The notes beneath the pieces were generated by a model. The model did no database searches and was not told where the DNA came from. It saw only the letters and a program-made list of their open reading frames with translations. A program made the position numbers and the translations under genes. From Wagnerdoeblera intermedia (GTDB lineage: Bacteria; Pseudomonadota; Alphaproteobacteria; Rhodobacterales; Rhodobacteraceae), in the NCBI RefSeq assembly GCF_042647465.1, contig NZ_JBHRVN010000005.1: DNA of 64,000 nt; one strand, given 5' to 3'. Below, piece by piece: positions 50,425 through 58,448 of this stretch (positions within the stretch are counted from its first letter, which is position 1; the number at the start of each line of letters is the position of its first letter).

Positions 50425-51880
50425 TGCCCTTCTGGCCTGCGGGCTGGTCATGCTGACAGCCTGCGCGCCGCCGGATACCGCGTCGCTGGCCCCGGCCTCG
50501 CCTGATGCGCCGCCGCCGGGGCAGAGCGGGTTCCTGCTAGCCCCGGACAGCCGGGTCATGGCCGATGCCGCGCCGCGCCCAAGCGCGCAGCCCGGCCAGA
50601 CCTATGCCTTGGCGACATTGATCGATATGGCGCAGCGCAACAATCCCGAGACCCGCGCCGCATGGGAGCGGACGCGGCAGGCCGCCGCCGCGGTCGGGCT
50701 GGTCGAGGCGAGCTATCTGCCGCAGATCTCGGCGCAGATCCTCACCGGCTGGCAGCGTGCCGAAGGGGCGGGGATCGAGGACGGGCTGGGGCTTTTGCCG
50801 CAGGGCAATGTCACCGGCGATATCGGAGTGACCACGGCATCGGTCTCGGTCCGCTGGCTTTTGTTCGACTTTGGCCGCCGCGATGCTGCCCGCGCCGGGG
50901 CCGAAGAGCTGTCCTTTGCCGCCAATGTCGCCTTCACCGGCGTGCATCAACTTCTGATCCACAATGTCACGCAGGCCTATTACGACCTGCAGGCGGCGCA
51001 GGCGCGCGAGGGCATCCAGCGCGCCCGTCTGAGCGCCGCGCACGAGATCGCCGCCATGGCGCAGGCGCGGCGCGCGCAGGAGCTGGCGACCGTCACCGAA
51101 GAGGCGCAGGCCGGGCAACTGGTCTCGCAGGCGCGCTTTGACCTGACCCGCGCCGAGGCGGAAACCGCCGCCGCCAACGTCCGGCTGGCCACCCTGACCG
51201 GACTGTCGCCCGCGACACGCATCGGCATCAATCCGGGCGACACGCTGGCCCTGCCCGCGCGGCCCCCGGCCGAGCTGAACCGCTTCCTTGCCGATACGCT
51301 CTCGCGCCGCCCCGATCTGCAGGCCGCCTTTGCCCGCGCCCGCGCCAGCGAGGCGAATGTGGCCTTGGTCGAGGCTTCGTTCCGGCCGCAGATCGTCGCC
51401 AGCGCCGCGCTCGGCCATCGCTGGACCTCGGGGCAACTGAGCGATGACCGGGTGCCGGTCGGGCTGGACCATGCCAGCGACCGCGATTTCGGCAGGGTCT
51501 TTGTCGGCGTGAACATCCCGATCTGGGACGGCAATGCCCGCGCCATGCGGCTTGAGGCGGCGCAGGCCGACCACAATGCCGCTCTGGCGCAGGCCGAATA
51601 CCTGCGCAGCAGCGCAGAGGGTGAAATCATCGCCGCCTATGAGGCGCTGAAGGCGGCTTTGGCCGCCAATCAGGCGGCGGGTGATCTGGTCCGCACCTCG
51701 CGTGTGACCTATGACGCCGCACGCTCGATGGCCGATCAGGGGTTGCTGACAGTGCGCGAGGTCGATACGGCGCTGCGCCTGCTCTATGATGCGCAGATCG
51801 CCGAGGTCGAGGCGCGTCATGCCATCCGATCATCGGCCGCGATGCTGGCCTTTGCCAGCGGCCAGATCGCGGGAGGTTGA
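50408..51880 (+). CDS. Outer-membrane efflux lipoprotein (TolC/NodT type)
   Basis: A 490-aa protein starting at 50408, inside the end of the pump gene, with AAGGAGG a few bases upstream. A lipoprotein signal ends in LTAC (residues 16-19). Two OEP repeats follow, with long helices (LQAAQAREGIQRARLSAA; EAAQADHNAALAQAEYLR) that form the periplasmic tunnel. It completes a tripartite exporter with the two genes before it. Confidence 0.9.
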   Translation: MSKPHNALLACGLVMLTACAPPDTASLAPASPDAPPPGQSGFLLAPDSRVMADAAPRPSAQPGQTYALATLIDMAQRNNPETRAAWERTRQAAAAVGLVEASYLPQISAQILTGWQRAEGAGIEDGLGLLPQGNVTGDIGVTTASVSVRWLLFDFGRRDAARAGAEELSFAANVAFTGVHQLLIHNVTQAYYDLQAAQAREGIQRARLSAAHEIAAMAQARRAQELATVTEEAQAGQLVSQARFDLTRAEAETAAANVRLATLTGLSPATRIGINPGDTLALPARPPAELNRFLADTLSRRPDLQAAFARARASEANVALVEASFRPQIVASAALGHRWTSGQLSDDRVPVGLDHASDRDFGRVFVGVNIPIWDGNARAMRLEAAQADHNAALAQAEYLRSSAEGEIIAAYEALKAALAANQAAGDLVRTSRVTYDAARSMADQGLLTVREVDTALRLLYDAQIAEVEARHAIRSSAAMLAFASGQIAGG

Positions 51881-51886
51881 GGCGGC

Positions 51887-52117
51887 CTAGCTGTCTGCGA
51901 CCATATCGGCAGGGCGCCAACCCGGCGGTTTGTCAGGGTCGGCGAGGTCCAACACCAAGTTCAGGTGATTGCGGTCAGGCTCTTGCCGCAGCTCGAGCGG
52001 GTCGGGGGCAAGGGCTGCAAGAGATTCGGCCTGCGTCTGGCAAGGCGCGGTTTCAGCCACACCACGGCTGATGAACAGCTTGGCCCTTTGACATGGCTTA
52101 CATAGAGCTGCGATCAA
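51887..52117 (-). CDS. Short open frame, possible gene end (76 aa)
   Basis: The frame ends LDLADPDKPPGWRPADMVADS, which reads like a real C-terminus, but the start at 52117 has no ribosome site and adjoins an IS3 end. It may be the tail of a gene truncated by the IS. No family is recognised. Confidence 0.3.
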   Translation of the reverse strand: MIAALCKPCQRAKLFISRGVAETAPCQTQAESLAALAPDPLELRQEPDRNHLNLVLDLADPDKPPGWRPADMVADS

Positions 52118-52142
52118 AGCGTGGCGTCGTTATGCTTCATCA

Positions 52143-52262
52143 TGAGCTGCTGCCGGTTTCGTGGACATCGGGTTAAGCTAGCATAGCGTGGGCTTCGAAC
52201 TCCATGGGGCTGATGTAGCCTAGGTGCGCGAGTGCCGTTAAGGCTTCCCCCACACGAAGCTA
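52143..52262 (-). mobile_element. IS3-family right-end fragment with OrfB tail
   Basis: The minus strand encodes ALTALAHLGYISPMEFEAHA and stops at 52173-52175, as IS3 OrfB proteins do. The terminal repeat TGAGCTGCTGCCGGTTTCGT (52143-52162, continuing to 52167) follows. The rest of the element is absent. Confidence 0.65.
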
Positions 52263-52285
52263 AATTTCAGTTCTGCAGTGGTGCC

Positions 52286-52756
52286 TCAGTGTTGTGTGCT
52301 GTTGAATTTCGTTTTTATCCATTCCGCCCGCGGAACGCTGCCTGCCTCAATCTGCAGAGCGCGTCCAAGCCCGCAGGAAGCTCTCATTAGCACCTTGGCG
52401 GGTAAGTCCCGTTCATCTGATGCGAAAAACTCGGTCGTGAAAGTTGTCTGATGACGGTAGCCGTCGGCATCCTTCACAGCGGAGAGGTCGAAGCGCATGC
52501 GCTCGCCGCCATAGGTGAAATGCAGTCCTACCCTGATGCCATCAAGTGTGCCACGGCCATTCCAGAACAAGATCAGAAACGGCCTCTTGTGGAACTCATT
52601 GTTCTCAAGGATCCACGTTTCGATGTTCATGGCTCTTAGATGTTCGCCAAGGTGCCTGAAGGCGGGAAAGATCGCTGTGTTTTGGATCTCCGGCCAACCA
52701 AGATAGCTGTTCCCTGAGGGGCGCAGATCAAAGACTTTCGCGCTGCCATCTGTCAT
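52286..52756 (-). CDS. Hypothetical protein (156 aa)
   Basis: The start at 52756 has AAGGA 10 bases upstream. The product is a soluble, mixed alpha/beta protein (WPEIQNTAIFPAFRHLGEHL; HKRPFLILFWNGRGTLDGI; GRALQIEAGSVPRAEWIKT). No family is recognised. The IS3 fragment lies just downstream of its stop. Confidence 0.55.
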   Translation of the reverse strand: MTDGSAKVFDLRPSGNSYLGWPEIQNTAIFPAFRHLGEHLRAMNIETWILENNEFHKRPFLILFWNGRGTLDGIRVGLHFTYGGERMRFDLSAVKDADGYRHQTTFTTEFFASDERDLPAKVLMRASCGLGRALQIEAGSVPRAEWIKTKFNSTQH

Positions 52757-52863
52757 CAGACACATCCTTGGAACTAATGCGCCAAAATTACCCGAGTCTG
52801 CTGCCTCATAATACTTGGCTGTTATGAGGTATAGGTTTTCGTGCTCCTTTCAAGCAAGAAAAA

Positions 52864-52891
52864 AGCTGTCACAGGCGATACTGTGACAGCT
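52864..52891 (-). terminator. Rho-independent terminator of the H-NS-like operon
   Basis: AGCTGTCACAG and CTGTGACAGCT form a perfect 11-bp stem with a 6-base loop, followed by TTTTTC on the minus strand. It lies 23 bases past the stop of the H-NS-like gene. Confidence 0.9.
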
Positions 52892-52914
52892 CCGTGCGGC
52901 TTCCTGCGATCTGT

Positions 52915-53289
52915 CTATTCGACTCTCAGTTCATCCATCGTCATACCACCCTCAAGCAGATCCTCGATCCATGTGGGCGTTCTCCCTCTGCCAGTCCATG
53001 AAAGAGACCGGTTGTAGGGGTGCTGATACTTGATCTTGGGCGCCTTTTTAGCGCGAGTTGCCCGAGCCTGTTTCTTAGTCTCACTTTTTTGGAGACCACT
53101 GATAACGTCGGCCACATCGACGCCGTACTTATCAGCAACTTGCTGGGCCTCGGCCAAGGCCTTCTCGACCTGCAACTTGTAATAATCGTCCACAGCTGAG
53201 TTGATAATTTTCTGCAGTTCTTTGAGCTCTTCGAGCGGCAGATCACGCAAATCTTCTCGCGTGAGCAATGGGGCAGACATATTCTTCAC
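52915..53289 (-). CDS. H-NS-family nucleoid protein
   Basis: A 124-aa protein. The N-terminal half is a helical oligomerisation region (LTREDLRDLPLEELKELQKI), then a basic linker (KKQARATRAKKAPK) and the DNA-binding motif NRSLSWTGRGRTPTWIEDLL, matching the H-NS W-(S/T)-GRGR-x-P loop. It would silence AT-rich foreign DNA. The GTG at 53289 overlaps the stop of the upstream regulator (GTGA); an ATG at 53280 is the alternative. Both genes therefore form one operon. Plasmid H-NS proteins can limit the fitness cost of transferred DNA. Confidence 0.88.
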   Translation of the reverse strand: MKNMSAPLLTREDLRDLPLEELKELQKIINSAVDDYYKLQVEKALAEAQQVADKYGVDVADVISGLQKSETKKQARATRAKKAPKIKYQHPYNRSLSWTGRGRTPTWIEDLLEGGMTMDELRVE

Positions 53290-53909
53290 TTCTTAGGCTT
53301 AAAGGGCTTCGTATGGTCTCCCAAGCCGAAGAAAACGCTATGATTAGGATCTTCCTCCAGAACCTCTTCGAGCGTTTTCGAAGCCTTCACTTCGCCTTTT
53401 GTATAGAGCTCATCCCAAATCTCAGAGGGGTCGCGCTTGAACATTTCGGCCACTTTTAAGCGAATTTCATGGTTCGCAGTGGTCCCGTAAATGTGGTTGG
53501 TGAGGATACGATAGCTGATCCCAAGTATCTCAGCCAGATCGTGAAGCTTCATGTCATTCATGCGCAGAAGCGCACGAACACGGGCTGAAGGGGCCATTTC
53601 TGCCCATTCTTTTTTCGAGATCGCATATGCTGGCTTAACCCGCGTTCCGCCGCCGGCACCGCGAGGGCGTGCCTGAAGGTAGACGGGATCCCAGACTTTT
53701 TCCGGGTCCAGGTTGAGAGCATGGGCAATTTTCTTACGGATCTCGATAGAACGCGGTCCGACACCGGAAGTGCATCGCACTGCAACCGAAAGCTTATCAG
53801 TACGGGGTTCACCGATCAGCTGGGCGATAGTCTCGAAGTTGAGGCGTTTCTGTTTCATCGCTTCACGGATTATCTCGTGTGGTTGCTTAAGCTTGTCGTT
53901 CTTCTCCAT
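53286..53909 (-). CDS. Double helix-turn-helix regulator (Ner-like repeat)
   Basis: A 207-aa protein with two related DNA-binding modules. The first (about 15-80) runs from IIREAMKQKRLNFETIAQLI to DPEKVWDPVY; the second (about 120-178) runs from LLRMNDMKLHDLAEILGISY to DPSEIWDELY. Both end in DP-x-(K/E)-(V/I)-WD, which shows an internal duplication of a Ner/Nlp-like domain. It is probably a transcription factor that binds two half-sites from one chain. It precedes and is coupled to the H-NS-like gene. Confidence 0.7.
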   Translation of the reverse strand: MEKNDKLKQPHEIIREAMKQKRLNFETIAQLIGEPRTDKLSVAVRCTSGVGPRSIEIRKKIAHALNLDPEKVWDPVYLQARPRGAGGGTRVKPAYAISKKEWAEMAPSARVRALLRMNDMKLHDLAEILGISYRILTNHIYGTTANHEIRLKVAEMFKRDPSEIWDELYTKGEVKASKTLEEVLEEDPNHSVFFGLGDHTKPFKPKK

Positions 53910-54041
53910 AGCGATGCTTTCACTAACCTGTTGTCGAGACTGCATTTTTTTAACAAATTACGCAGCCCGATCTTTTGAGTCAATCTCCCCAGAGAATTTG
54001 CCGCATTTTAGGCAGGAAATAGTCCGGAAAACTGGTGTGGA

Positions 54042-54305
54042 TCACTCCAACATGTAGTTCTGATGAATGGCAGTAGCAAGATTTTCTTCAAAGTTCAGAA
54101 CCTGTTGGTAGAGGTCATCCAAGTATTCAACGCGCTCCATGTCACCTTCGTTGCCTGCTTCAGTCATGTCTTCCAGAACAGCTTTTCTAAGCAAGCCGAA
54201 GCTTTCCAAAGCTTCCTTGGTCACGAAATCATCCTCAAGGATCTCAAGTTCCCGGGCTTCTTCTGCAGTGATACCATTAAACTTTTTCATCACATAAAGC
54301 GGCAT
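54042..54305 (-). CDS. Hypothetical small acidic protein (87 aa)
   Basis: GAGGA lies 7 bases before the ATG at 54305. The product is acidic and helical (ITAEEARELEILEDDFVTKE, then DMERVEYLDDLYQQVLNFEE) and unknown to me. It lies 132 bases upstream of the double-HTH gene on the same strand. Confidence 0.55.
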   Translation of the reverse strand: MPLYVMKKFNGITAEEARELEILEDDFVTKEALESFGLLRKAVLEDMTEAGNEGDMERVEYLDDLYQQVLNFEENLATAIHQNYMLE

Positions 54306-54384
54306 ATTTGATCCTCGGCTTTGTCAGAGCCAATTCCTCTGCTATGTTTTATCACAATGCCGTAACCTACGAGCACAAGATGAG

Positions 54385-54792
54385 ATGACTTCCACCGCTA
54401 TAAGAAATCAAGGCTTGAATGCTCGTGGAAGCACAAAAGTTTACCTAGCGTTAACTGTATGCGGGTGCTTTTTCGTCATCGGTTGCCTGTCACGGGGTGT
54501 GTATGCGCAAACACCAGAGGCGCCAGACGTGACGCGGCAGGAATTAAATGAAGCCTGCATAAGGCCTTACCCACCAGAGCCCTCGCATTATGAGTCCGCA
54601 GCGGCTTTTAATGCGGCCAAGGAGCTCTACTATCGTGAGGCAAGTGTCTACGTTTCGGACTGCATCGATAAATGGATCTCTGAGAGCCGAAGGATGTATG
54701 AAGAGATGTTTCGCGCGGAAGCGGAGAGCTACCAGCGGGATCGGCAGGACGTTCTGGATGAAATGCGTGACTCAGCGCACAGTCGTTTCTAA
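54385..54792 (+). CDS. Exported hypothetical protein (135 aa)
   Basis: The N-terminus has a long signal-anchor (YLALTVCGCFFVIGCLSRGV before YAQ). The mature part is charged and helical, with two cysteines (EACIRPYPP and VSDCIDKW) and tyrosine-rich helices. No family is recognised. It begins a run of plus-strand genes for small envelope proteins beside the transfer region; the next gene starts 12 bases later. Confidence 0.55.
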   Translation: MTSTAIRNQGLNARGSTKVYLALTVCGCFFVIGCLSRGVYAQTPEAPDVTRQELNEACIRPYPPEPSHYESAAAFNAAKELYYREASVYVSDCIDKWISESRRMYEEMFRAEAESYQRDRQDVLDEMRDSAHSRF

Positions 54793-54804
54793 GGGAGGTA
54801 GATT

Positions 54805-55035
54805 ATGACCCCAAAACCCACCATTACCACCGCAGCCTCCGCCCCATCCGGCCAGTCGGTGCTCAAAGTAACCTACCGCAGTGACTGGCGGCTGAAGATC
54901 GTGATCTTCCTTTTGCTCATGGTCCTCGCTTACCTCGTTTTCACTTTTGCAAGCATGGTCCCACAGGCCCGAGCCCATTTTATTGATCTTCTTCTTAACC
55001 CGAGGCTCGATTTTTTTATGTCATCGCGTCTATGA
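54805..55035 (+). CDS. Small single-pass membrane protein (76 aa)
   Basis: GGGAGGT lies before the ATG, a strong ribosome site. One membrane segment (IVIFLLLMVLAYLVFTFASM, about 32-51) follows a polar start. The function is unknown. It is read with the flanking small genes. Confidence 0.6.
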   Translation: MTPKPTITTAASAPSGQSVLKVTYRSDWRLKIVIFLLLMVLAYLVFTFASMVPQARAHFIDLLLNPRLDFFMSSRL

Positions 55036-55069
55036 AGAATTCAATTGGCACAAAGACATCCGGAGCCCT

Positions 55070-55384
55070 ATGTCGCAAGCCTCTACCGTATTGAAAAAAC
55101 TTGTCGGGATCGGAACGATCGTCTTAGGGATCCCGTTTCTTGCCGCATGTTCCTGGTGTCTTATGGTCAAGGACTGGCACCAAGGTACGCTTATGGAGGG
55201 CCTTTCCTTTGGCATCCTGATCTTGTTGCTTGCCATGCCAGGACTGCTTTACCGCCCGAACAGGGCCGCCGGATTCGGGATAGCTGCCGTTATCCTTCTT
55301 TTGATCACCCTCTTCGGCTTTGTTGTCTTCACAGGCGTCATTTCGTTTATTTTTGATATATTTACGCGGCCACGCGTGGCCTAG
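55070..55384 (+). CDS. Membrane protein (104 aa)
   Basis: Three membrane segments are visible: IGTIVLGIPFLAACSWCLMV, GLSFGILILLLAMPGLLY and AAVILLLITLFGFVVFTGVI. The start at 55070 has CGGAG upstream. It follows the previous gene by 34 bases. The function is unknown. Confidence 0.55.
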   Translation: MSQASTVLKKLVGIGTIVLGIPFLAACSWCLMVKDWHQGTLMEGLSFGILILLLAMPGLLYRPNRAAGFGIAAVILLLITLFGFVVFTGVISFIFDIFTRPRVA

Positions 55385-55442
55385 TGTAAAAGCCATAGAC
55401 CCAATGGTCGCTGCTTGAATTGACTGAGGCTGCAAGAACTGG

Positions 55443-55461
55443 CTGCCAAACATTTTGGCAG
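55443..55461 (+). terminator. Hairpin after the small membrane genes
   Basis: CTGCCAAA and TTTGGCAG form an 8-bp stem around CAT, 59 bases past the stop at 55384. No U-tract follows. Confidence 0.4.
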
Positions 55462-55531
55462 TAAGTGACGTAGAAGGCCAAGGTCTTTGACTTATCTGCC
55501 GTCTAAGCAATAGGCAGATAGGGATAGGGCT

Positions 55532-56371
55532 ATGTTAGCTATCAGAACAACCAACGTCGTACAGGGCGCTCATTATGTACCCGTTTCACGGCTGCTTATA
55601 GCGGCCGCCACTGCACTAGCCACGGCGCTGTCCATACCCGCGTCCCTTCTTGCCCAAGAAGTCAGCGTCAGAAGCGAAGTACGGTCGTATAACATCACCG
55701 CTTTGCAGGAACTGCCCCCTGCACCTGCGACTGCGCATCACAATTGCACAAGTCCGGCGCCCATCAGTCCTGCAGCCCGGACCGTGACCGCTTTGGGATG
55801 GCAGGTTGTCCATGAAAGCGACCTCGCCCCCTTTCATGCTGTTACATTCGTTGGGCAATCTAACAGTGGCAGTGCGGGTATGTGTGCCTATGGCGAGAGC
55901 AATGTCGCTATCTACCGTGGTGATAAGCTGGAAGCCCTGATCTGGGCGGCATTCGAAGAAGAAATTCCTATCATAATGGCTGTGCCGATCGAGGACAGGC
56001 TCTTGCGCCTCTATGCAGCTGATTATGTGAATTACCCCGTAGCTGATCTGGTGTTTGCCGAGAATGACACGCTTGTTTTGCGTGAACTGCCCCAAACCGA
56101 TAGGTACTGCTCAGGCAAGGTCCCCCTGCCCGTTGGCTGGGGCAAGTCGCTGAAAGCCGAGTTAAGCGCGCTTAATGCAGCAGGTTGGAGCGCACGTTCT
56201 GCGGAGAAAGGAAAACTTGCCCCAGTAGAATGTTCAGGATCCGGCGCTGGCTACTGTGTCTACATGTTTGACCATGAGGGCGCAGAACTGAAGCTAACGA
56301 CCTATGGGGGGGAGGCTCAGGCGAATGGCCCTGCCATCGCCGACTACGAGGTGACATGCAGCCCCCTATGA
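55532..56371 (+). CDS. Exported protein with two repeated modules (279 aa)
   Basis: A signal peptide (LLIAAATALATALSIPASLL before AQE) leads a periplasmic protein. Two modules look alike: GWQVVHESDLAPF...SGSAGMCAYGES near 85-120 and GWSARSAEKGKLAPV...GSGAGYCVYMF near 215-250. Each has a pair of cysteines (C66/C112 type and C229/C237 type) that may form disulfides. No family is recognised. It is the largest of the small envelope proteins of this run. Confidence 0.6.
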   Translation: MLAIRTTNVVQGAHYVPVSRLLIAAATALATALSIPASLLAQEVSVRSEVRSYNITALQELPPAPATAHHNCTSPAPISPAARTVTALGWQVVHESDLAPFHAVTFVGQSNSGSAGMCAYGESNVAIYRGDKLEALIWAAFEEEIPIIMAVPIEDRLLRLYAADYVNYPVADLVFAENDTLVLRELPQTDRYCSGKVPLPVGWGKSLKAELSALNAAGWSARSAEKGKLAPVECSGSGAGYCVYMFDHEGAELKLTTYGGEAQANGPAIADYEVTCSPL

Positions 56372-56408
56372 GCCACTGCCCCAAATTACCTCGGAAAGTT
56401 TGATATAT

Positions 56409-56846
56409 ATGAAAAATTGGGCATTTAACGCGCTCTTGGCGCTACCGATCGCACTGGCCAGCCAAGCGATGATTTCCCTTCTGCTCGTCATGATTGATCC
56501 CGACGGTGATCGGCTGGGCCAGCATACAAGCTATGCCATCATCGCCGCGCAGGTTGTAATTTTTGCTGTCGCCACGCTGCATCTTGCAAAATTTCCATCG
56601 ATCCGGCGCAAGATAGAAAGTCTCTTGATCTGGGCGGGCCTCGTGCTGTTAACGACAATCCCTCTGTTACTGGGGTTCATGATGATCGAAGCCTCTGCCG
56701 ATACCAGTCCAGACAAAGGCGGCGCAGTGGCGGCCTTCTTCATGCTCATCATCTTTGGCGGTGCTTATGGCGGGCTTGGGGCGATCCTGTTGATCGTAGG
56801 TTTAGTGCAAAGGCGGAACCGCAAAGCCACCCAGCGACTGACCTGA
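56409..56846 (+). CDS. Membrane protein with four segments (145 aa)
   Basis: Hydrophobic segments lie near 8-28 (ALLALPIALASQAMISLLLV), 45-62, 78-100 (LLIWAGLVLLTTIPLLLGFM) and 112-135, with a basic tail (QRRNRKATQRLT). ATG 56409 is preceded by GGAAAG; a TTG at 56400 is unlikely. The function is unknown. Confidence 0.6.
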   Translation: MKNWAFNALLALPIALASQAMISLLLVMIDPDGDRLGQHTSYAIIAAQVVIFAVATLHLAKFPSIRRKIESLLIWAGLVLLTTIPLLLGFMMIEASADTSPDKGGAVAAFFMLIIFGGAYGGLGAILLIVGLVQRRNRKATQRLT

Positions 56847-56908
56847 TAATAACGGGCTGGTGACAAAGTTCTATCCATCCCAAGTCACACAGAAAATTGG
56901 AGACCTTC

Positions 56909-57385
56909 ATGCGAATTTTTTCGTCATTGGTGCTCGTGAGCTTGATCACGCCGCAACTGGCCTTTGCGCAGGAACGCTTACTCGTTGATTTGCCACTAGG
57001 TCAGGTCAGTATCGCTATGGATAAGGACTTCGCTGCCATCGCCAAAAGTCCCTCTGTTCGGGGCACCGTGCTGATTGATACAGCCTATGCCCCGAAACTG
57101 AAGGCCACACATAAAAATAGCATTCTCCTCGAAGTCTCTCCTGGAGGGAATGCCTGTCCGGTTGATTATGTCTGGCTGACACTGAGCGAAAGCGATCTGA
57201 AACTCAGCGACTACACCAACAGCTGCTCGGAAGGTGCGCAGGTGGTTGAAACCGATGGCTATCCGAGACTGGTTGTCGATGACATAAATGACCCGCAAAA
57301 CCGCTACAGCTACGATTTTGACGGTACAGCCTTGTCGAGCAGACAAATTGACCCCGAGACTCCTGCCGTCGGCAACGACCCCTGA
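56909..57385 (+). CDS. Exported hypothetical protein (158 aa)
   Basis: GGAGA precedes the ATG at 56909. A signal peptide (MRIFSSLVLVSLITPQLAFA) is followed by a soluble part with two cysteines (GGNACPVDYVW and TNSCSEGAQ), rich in beta strands and acidic residues. No family is recognised. It follows the four-segment membrane gene after 62 bases. Confidence 0.6.
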   Translation: MRIFSSLVLVSLITPQLAFAQERLLVDLPLGQVSIAMDKDFAAIAKSPSVRGTVLIDTAYAPKLKATHKNSILLEVSPGGNACPVDYVWLTLSESDLKLSDYTNSCSEGAQVVETDGYPRLVVDDINDPQNRYSYDFDGTALSSRQIDPETPAVGNDP

Positions 57386-57399
57386 TCCTTCTTGTATTT

Positions 57400-57426
57400 G
57401 GTGGGCGTGAGCGAATTCTGCCCACC
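57400..57426. terminator. Hairpin between convergent genes
   Basis: GGTGGGC and GCCCACC form a 7-bp stem with a 13-base loop, 15 bases past the stop at 57385 and on the downstream side of the convergent gene at 57580. Confidence 0.4.
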
Positions 57427-57579
57427 TCTCAGGAAATATTCTGCGCAGACCAGATAGCTGATCCGCGCAATTCCGCCTTACCATAGCCAGAAGATGACGC
57501 ATTCCGCGCTGAGCATGAACAGCTCATCGGTAGCATCATGTCCGTCACTGAGGAATCTGACCGAGATTGGGGCCCGTCC

Positions 57580-57930
57580 TCATTTCGTCTGGTACCAAAT
57601 GTATGCGACGCCGAAGGGGGCGATGAACACGGCGAAGCTGAAAAGCACAACATTTATCAGCAATTTAGCCGGATATAGCAGGATCATGGGCAAGATGAGG
57701 AATGTGTCGCCCAAGACCAGAGCTTTCAGCTCATCCCAAACCAGCTTTGCAAATGGAAAGACCACCAGGCAGAGGCTGAAGTATGCGATCGTGCCCGCGC
57801 TCCCGGCTGCAGCCTTGTTCCCCTGCATGACAGTGTAGATTATGAGCGCCAGGAAGAGTGCGCCAATCAAGTAAGCCCTGACCATGTAGCGTGCGTTAAC
57901 GCCGCCCAGAATCCTTTTAAAACTTTGCAT
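57580..57930 (-). CDS. Membrane protein (116 aa)
   Basis: AAGGA precedes the ATG at 57930. Three or four membrane segments are seen (YLIGALFLALIIYTVM; TIAYFSLCLVVFPFAKLVW; FLILPMILLYPAKLLINVVL; FAVFIAPFGVAYIW). The function is unknown. It is read against the neighbouring small envelope genes. Confidence 0.6.
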   Translation of the reverse strand: MQSFKRILGGVNARYMVRAYLIGALFLALIIYTVMQGNKAAAGSAGTIAYFSLCLVVFPFAKLVWDELKALVLGDTFLILPMILLYPAKLLINVVLFSFAVFIAPFGVAYIWYQTK

Positions 57931-58177
57931 ACCGTTCCTTCTCACATGACCAGGCGGCTTAAAACATGACGCCGGGAAAAGGTACAGCTCGGCCCACTCA
58001 GACCGGGTGTAATCAGCAACTTTAGGAACATCCTCAAGCTCTTACGGGCTTTGTGGCGCAGCTGCACCAAATCGAGCCTGTTCCTGCTGATAGTGGACCC
58101 AAAAATAGGATTTTCGTTGAAATAGCTGCGAACAGGCCCAATGTCTTTGTCAGGCCATTATCTCAAAGGAGGTCCAT

Positions 58178-58387
58178 ATGTTCGCCAAAGCGCTGCGCGG
58201 CCTCCGCCGCCTTGCCATCCGGTTCGATGCCTGGATGACTGAAAAGCCCAAATCTTATGAAAAATCTATACCCAGTGATCTCGAAGCAAGTATTCGCGTA
58301 CGCAATGCTAGGGTCCGGCACCAGCTTGTAGATCGTGCTGGATGCATTCGTCCTGCAGGGTCGCTTCCGCACACGCATTGGCCATGA
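58178..58387 (+). CDS. Small basic protein (69 aa)
   Basis: AAAGGAGGT lies 5 bases before the ATG, among the strongest ribosome sites in the window. The product is basic (MFAKALRGLRRLAIRFDAW) with one cysteine and no membrane segment. A strong terminator follows 26 bases past the stop. The function is unknown. Confidence 0.6.
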   Translation: MFAKALRGLRRLAIRFDAWMTEKPKSYEKSIPSDLEASIRVRNARVRHQLVDRAGCIRPAGSLPHTHWP

Positions 58388-58413
58388 CTCCCTGTCCCAT
58401 CATCTATAAAGAA

Positions 58414-58444
58414 TAAGGGCCCTCAATTTCTCATTGAGGGCCCT
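58414..58444 (+). terminator. Strong Rho-independent terminator
   Basis: AAGGGCCCTCAAT and ATTGAGGGCCCTT are perfect 13-bp arms with a 5-base loop, followed by TTTTTA on the plus strand. It separates the small basic gene from the convergent traG. Confidence 0.92.
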
Positions 58445-58448
58445 TTTT

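Noticed and set aside
47789..51820. Long minus-strand frames under the efflux genes
   Set aside because: They are GC-rich shadows; the plus strand has HlyD, FUSC and TolC-type features and overlapping starts.
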